Below are positions 60,886-64,000 of a stretch of DNA of 64,000 nt, piece after piece. Positions within the stretch are counted from its first letter, which is position 1. Every line of letters begins with the position of its first letter. Under the pieces are notes generated by a model. It searched no databases. It worked only from the letters and a program-made list of their open reading frames with translations, and had not been told where the DNA came from. This stretch comes from Glandiceps talaboti (Eukaryota > Hemichordata > Enteropneusta > Spengelidae): positions 11,082,501 to 11,146,500 of the forward strand of contig NC_135558.1 of NCBI RefSeq assembly GCF_964340395.1, in the 5' to 3' direction. A program made the position numbers and the translations under genes.

Positions 60886-60999
60886 GTTATCCTAGTTAGC
60901 TGATGTGTGAGGGCGCCCTCTTTGTTATCCTAGTTAGTTGATGTGTGAGGGCACCACCTTCGTTATCCTTGTTAGCTGATGCATGAAGGCGCCGTACAC
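60886..60999. repeat. Tandem repeat, 38-bp unit, three copies
   Basis: Units read GTTATCCTAGTTAGCTGATG then TGTGAGGGCGCCCTCTTT; the third is diverged. Confidence 0.85.
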
Positions 61000-63900
61000 C
61001 TTAGAGACTATGTTTGGTATTGTACTTACCAGTACTGTATTGTATTCACCACCACTCATTTCTAGTTAACCAATAGAGGATGACCCAATACGTAATCTTT
61101 TCCAGATGAAAGAGTTGGCGCTGTGTTTTAATGACATGTCTATTTTCTAGTACCTAATTGAATGATATGATGTTGTGATAGTTTTTAGATATCAAAATGA
61201 ATATTAATAGCGCATGTAATAATCAAAGTATAGAAATATTTTCATATTGAAATGCAACAGGGTTTTTCAAAATGTTAAATTTGCATTCTAAACAAATGAA
61301 TGGTTTGAGTTATCGCATTAATACATAAACAAAAGAATTCATCATAGTATTGTGTGGGGGTGCTGTTACATGTCCATGTTCTTTTTAGTGAGTTCAGAAA
61401 ATGAATAGTAAACAGTTTTGTGAACTTGGTGTCTGTAAAATGATGCATGACTATTGCCATAAATATGTAAAACATACATTTAACATATCCAGTGCAACAT
61501 TAGACTGTATAGAATGTGTATCCATTTCTTTTCATTTTATGATTGTTCTGTAAACGACCGTTTTCAGACATTTTTTAGACACCTGTAGTTTTGTTATGTT
61601 TTGTAAAAGTTTTGTTTTTATTTTTGTACACAATTTTCAAATATTAGAAAGTCTTACAATATATGTGTGTTATATTTTTTCACTGAACTTTTAAAAAAGG
61701 AATGAATATTCCATAGAAACCGGCAAGATTTATTGTCATGTTAAGCAGCAGTATATTATGTCAGTCTGGAAGTATCAAAGGTTTTCCATTTCAAACCTTG
61801 AAGACACCCACCTCATCTTCATGTATGTAGCCTGCCCTCACATGGTCAAAAGTTGCCATTTTCCTTATTGACCAATGAAAAAGAATGTTTTCTAGTATTA
61901 CTGGGGTATATACCAGGGCAGAGTTGTCACATAACCAATCACATAAGGAGACAATATGTTAACATCAACTATTGCAGCCAATCTGTCTAGCAAAGTGGGA
62001 CCTTTCAACATACAAAGAAATCAGCTTGGTGTTTTAGTTCAAGGGGAGATCATTCTCACAAACCAGAGCTGTTATTTCTTCTGCGACACTACGAAATAAC
62101 AAAATACCTCTTGTACAGTGCCGTAAAAGAGGGTGTGGTTTACGACATTAGGGGAGATTACTGAATTTAAAACACTTGATAATTCATGATATCTGACACC
62201 ACGTCCATTGCAAGACCTATCATGTCTTTAAAGCATGGTATCCACAGACTCGATATCTGTACATATGCTATTCATGCAATGTTAATCTGCATTCCATCGT
62301 CTTTAGATTTAGATACAGAATTGTTACTTTTCTCTGTGAGTATTACATTTACAGTTCCATTATTTATGTTTTTGATGTCAGTATTGGATTATTTATAGTA
62401 AGTAAGGTAATACATTTTGTATATAAAGTTGTACTATGCATCAACTGGCATTGTGTGTATGTGTTTTTAGTTTTCATTTTTCACAGTAGGCCATTGCAGA
62501 CTGCAAACAGGAAATTGAGAATACTGTGCCCTCGCTCAAATTGGGGGTATCATCACCTCATAGTACCGTTTCTGAAGAACTTTGTTCCTTGGTATATTGT
62601 AGAAGTGTAAATCAGAGATGTTTTTTGCATTGTTCAGACATCAAGGAAAGCAGCAGTGCTCTATGATTAACCAAGTAACCTATACTATGTATACCCCCAA
62701 GGTACAAACAGACAGGAAGTAGAGCACCACCGTGGCAAATTTTAGAAAGGCCTATTTTGATCATGATCATGTTTAACACTGAAATTATTAATTTGCTCAT
62801 GAAAGGAGTACATAAATTACAAATACATTTGGTTGTTATACATGCGCACACATGCACACATGCACATACGCACACACACACACACTCACTCACACTCGCA
62901 CACACAGAGGAAAAATATCATATTAAACTAATCTTGCATCTTCAAATGGTGTAACATTGTATCATAGACCCTACACAAAATTTTGTTTATCATCTTATTT
63001 CTGACATAAAATGGGCGGAAGTAACATTCCCTTTGATGAATGCCGGCAGAGCCACGTCCCTTTCGTGTTGGGTCTATGATTGTATGTTAGAATTGAAATA
63101 AAACCAAAGGTCACTTCACATGTCTATATCATACAAGCTGTTTATTTACATGATTGGATACAAAAATTAACTTATTAAAATCAATACATTTGTGTAAGTT
63201 CTGGAGAATCACAAATGAGAGGTGAACTTGTTCCACTGGAAGCCTTTAAATGTTTCTCAGTTGCTCCGCTTCATGTCTCCACTGTAGTATGTAAGTACAT
63301 GGAAAGGTTACAAAGGTGTTACCATGGTTACACTTGTAAACAACAATACAAGAACTAGTATAACACTTTGGTTCTACAAATGGGACAAATATACCATAAA
63401 AATTTGGCTTATTATTATTATTATACAAATACTCTCCCCACTGTTTAATGTAAATTTGAAAAGTTCAAAAAGGAGGAAAACCTGTCAAATCCCAGAGGGA
63501 GGTTGGTAGAAAGATTCAGCTGCGTATGTACCACTGCCCATATAAGGAAAATGTTGAAATACTGTGGAGGGGAACTTTTTTTTTTCAAACTCAGTATTCC
63601 ATTTTGTACTCATGAACTCTACAAAAGTGAAATATATTTACCACAAATTTATGCAGAAAATTTACACCACGAAACAACCTTAATACATAATAGTATAACA
63701 CACTGAAAGTTTATAGGTACCACCAGACCAGCTGGTAGATAGATAGATAGATAAAGAAATTTCAGTAGTTCCTGGACATCACTAGTTTTGAGAGGTTTTT
63801 TTTATAGTTTTTTTTACTTGTGTAAATAAACTATAGTGTAACAGTTGAAGGTCAGAAAATGAGGCATCTAGAGCTCTCAAATGAAATTTTTTTCATGTTT

Positions 63901-64000
63901 TTGAGGTTTCAAGGAAAGACGGTACGTAATATGCGGTGTTGGGGGTGATCCTGTATGCCTACCCCACAACACAATAGTATAGTCCAAAGTAAAGAGTACA
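61000..64000. other. Intergenic, no gene seen
   Basis: AT-rich DNA with (CA)n at about 62845-62907, a (GATA)n stretch at 63737-63752 and possible poly(A) signals (for example near 63098), none tied to a gene. Open frames are all under 100 codons and unremarkable. Confidence 0.4.
62048..62145 (+). repeat. Dispersed repeat, copy 2
   Basis: Same order of words as the copy at 48935-49020 (ATTCTCACAAACCAGAG, GCGACACTACGAAATAAC, GTGTGGTTTA). This copy is about 20 bp longer in the middle. Confidence 0.6.

Overview
This looks like nuclear DNA from a marine invertebrate animal. It is AT-rich, its genes are split by GT-AG introns, and it is full of microsatellites, fold-back elements and retroelement pieces. 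The protein families are animal ones: an OATP/SLCO transporter, DPM2, B3GALT-like GT31 glycosyltransferases, an apoD-type lipocalin, double-BTB Kelch proteins, and death-domain proteins, one with a MyD88-type death domain. An invertebrate deuterostome (amphioxus or hemichordate) would fit well, but a lophotrochozoan cannot be excluded from sequence alone. There are no bacterial features and I recognised no tRNA or rRNA.

Layout. 1-1.0 kb: the 5' end of an SLCO transporter gene (minus), which runs off the left edge. 3.9-6.6 kb: an apparently whole Penelope-like element between identical 115-bp repeats. 6.8-7.25 kb: a fold-back element and a TA tract. 10.6-14.4 kb: a four-exon gene (plus) with two death domains, the second MyD88-like and without a TIR domain; an L2-like LINE tail lies in its last intron. 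14.9-16.9 kb: minus-strand terminal CUB exon with a repeat array that copies its splice boundary. 17-18.3 kb: minisatellites. 20.3-21.3 kb: a second, single death-domain gene (plus). 23.5-25.1 kb: a 44-bp minisatellite split by a Harbinger-like MITE, then a fold-back element. 25.3-28.0 kb: BTB-BTB-BACK-Kelch gene A (minus). 35.0-38.9 kb: one open reading frame with four tandem GT31 domains (plus). 41.6-43.0 kb: lipocalin (plus). 44.9-47.2 kb: BTB-BTB-BACK-Kelch gene B (minus). 50.2-55.4 kb: DPM2 (minus), head to head with an MRH-domain receptor gene (plus, 55.7-59.1 kb). 59.1-64 kb: no recognisable coding sequence, several short tandem repeats.

How the genes relate. DPM2 (dolichol-phosphate-mannose synthase subunit), the GT31 protein and the MRH receptor all belong to the glycan and secretory pathway. 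DPM2 and the MRH gene start about 330 bp apart on opposite strands and probably share a promoter. The two death-domain genes look like paralogues: each starts with a very short first exon ending in phase 1, followed by a death domain. The two Kelch genes share a rare double-BTB layout and are intronless or nearly so. The least ordinary items are the TIR-less double death-domain protein, the four-domain GT31 protein in which only one domain keeps the full metal-binding motif, and the CUB exon boundary copied in tandem. Exon models were drawn by hand from splice signals and reading frame and have no transcript support here.
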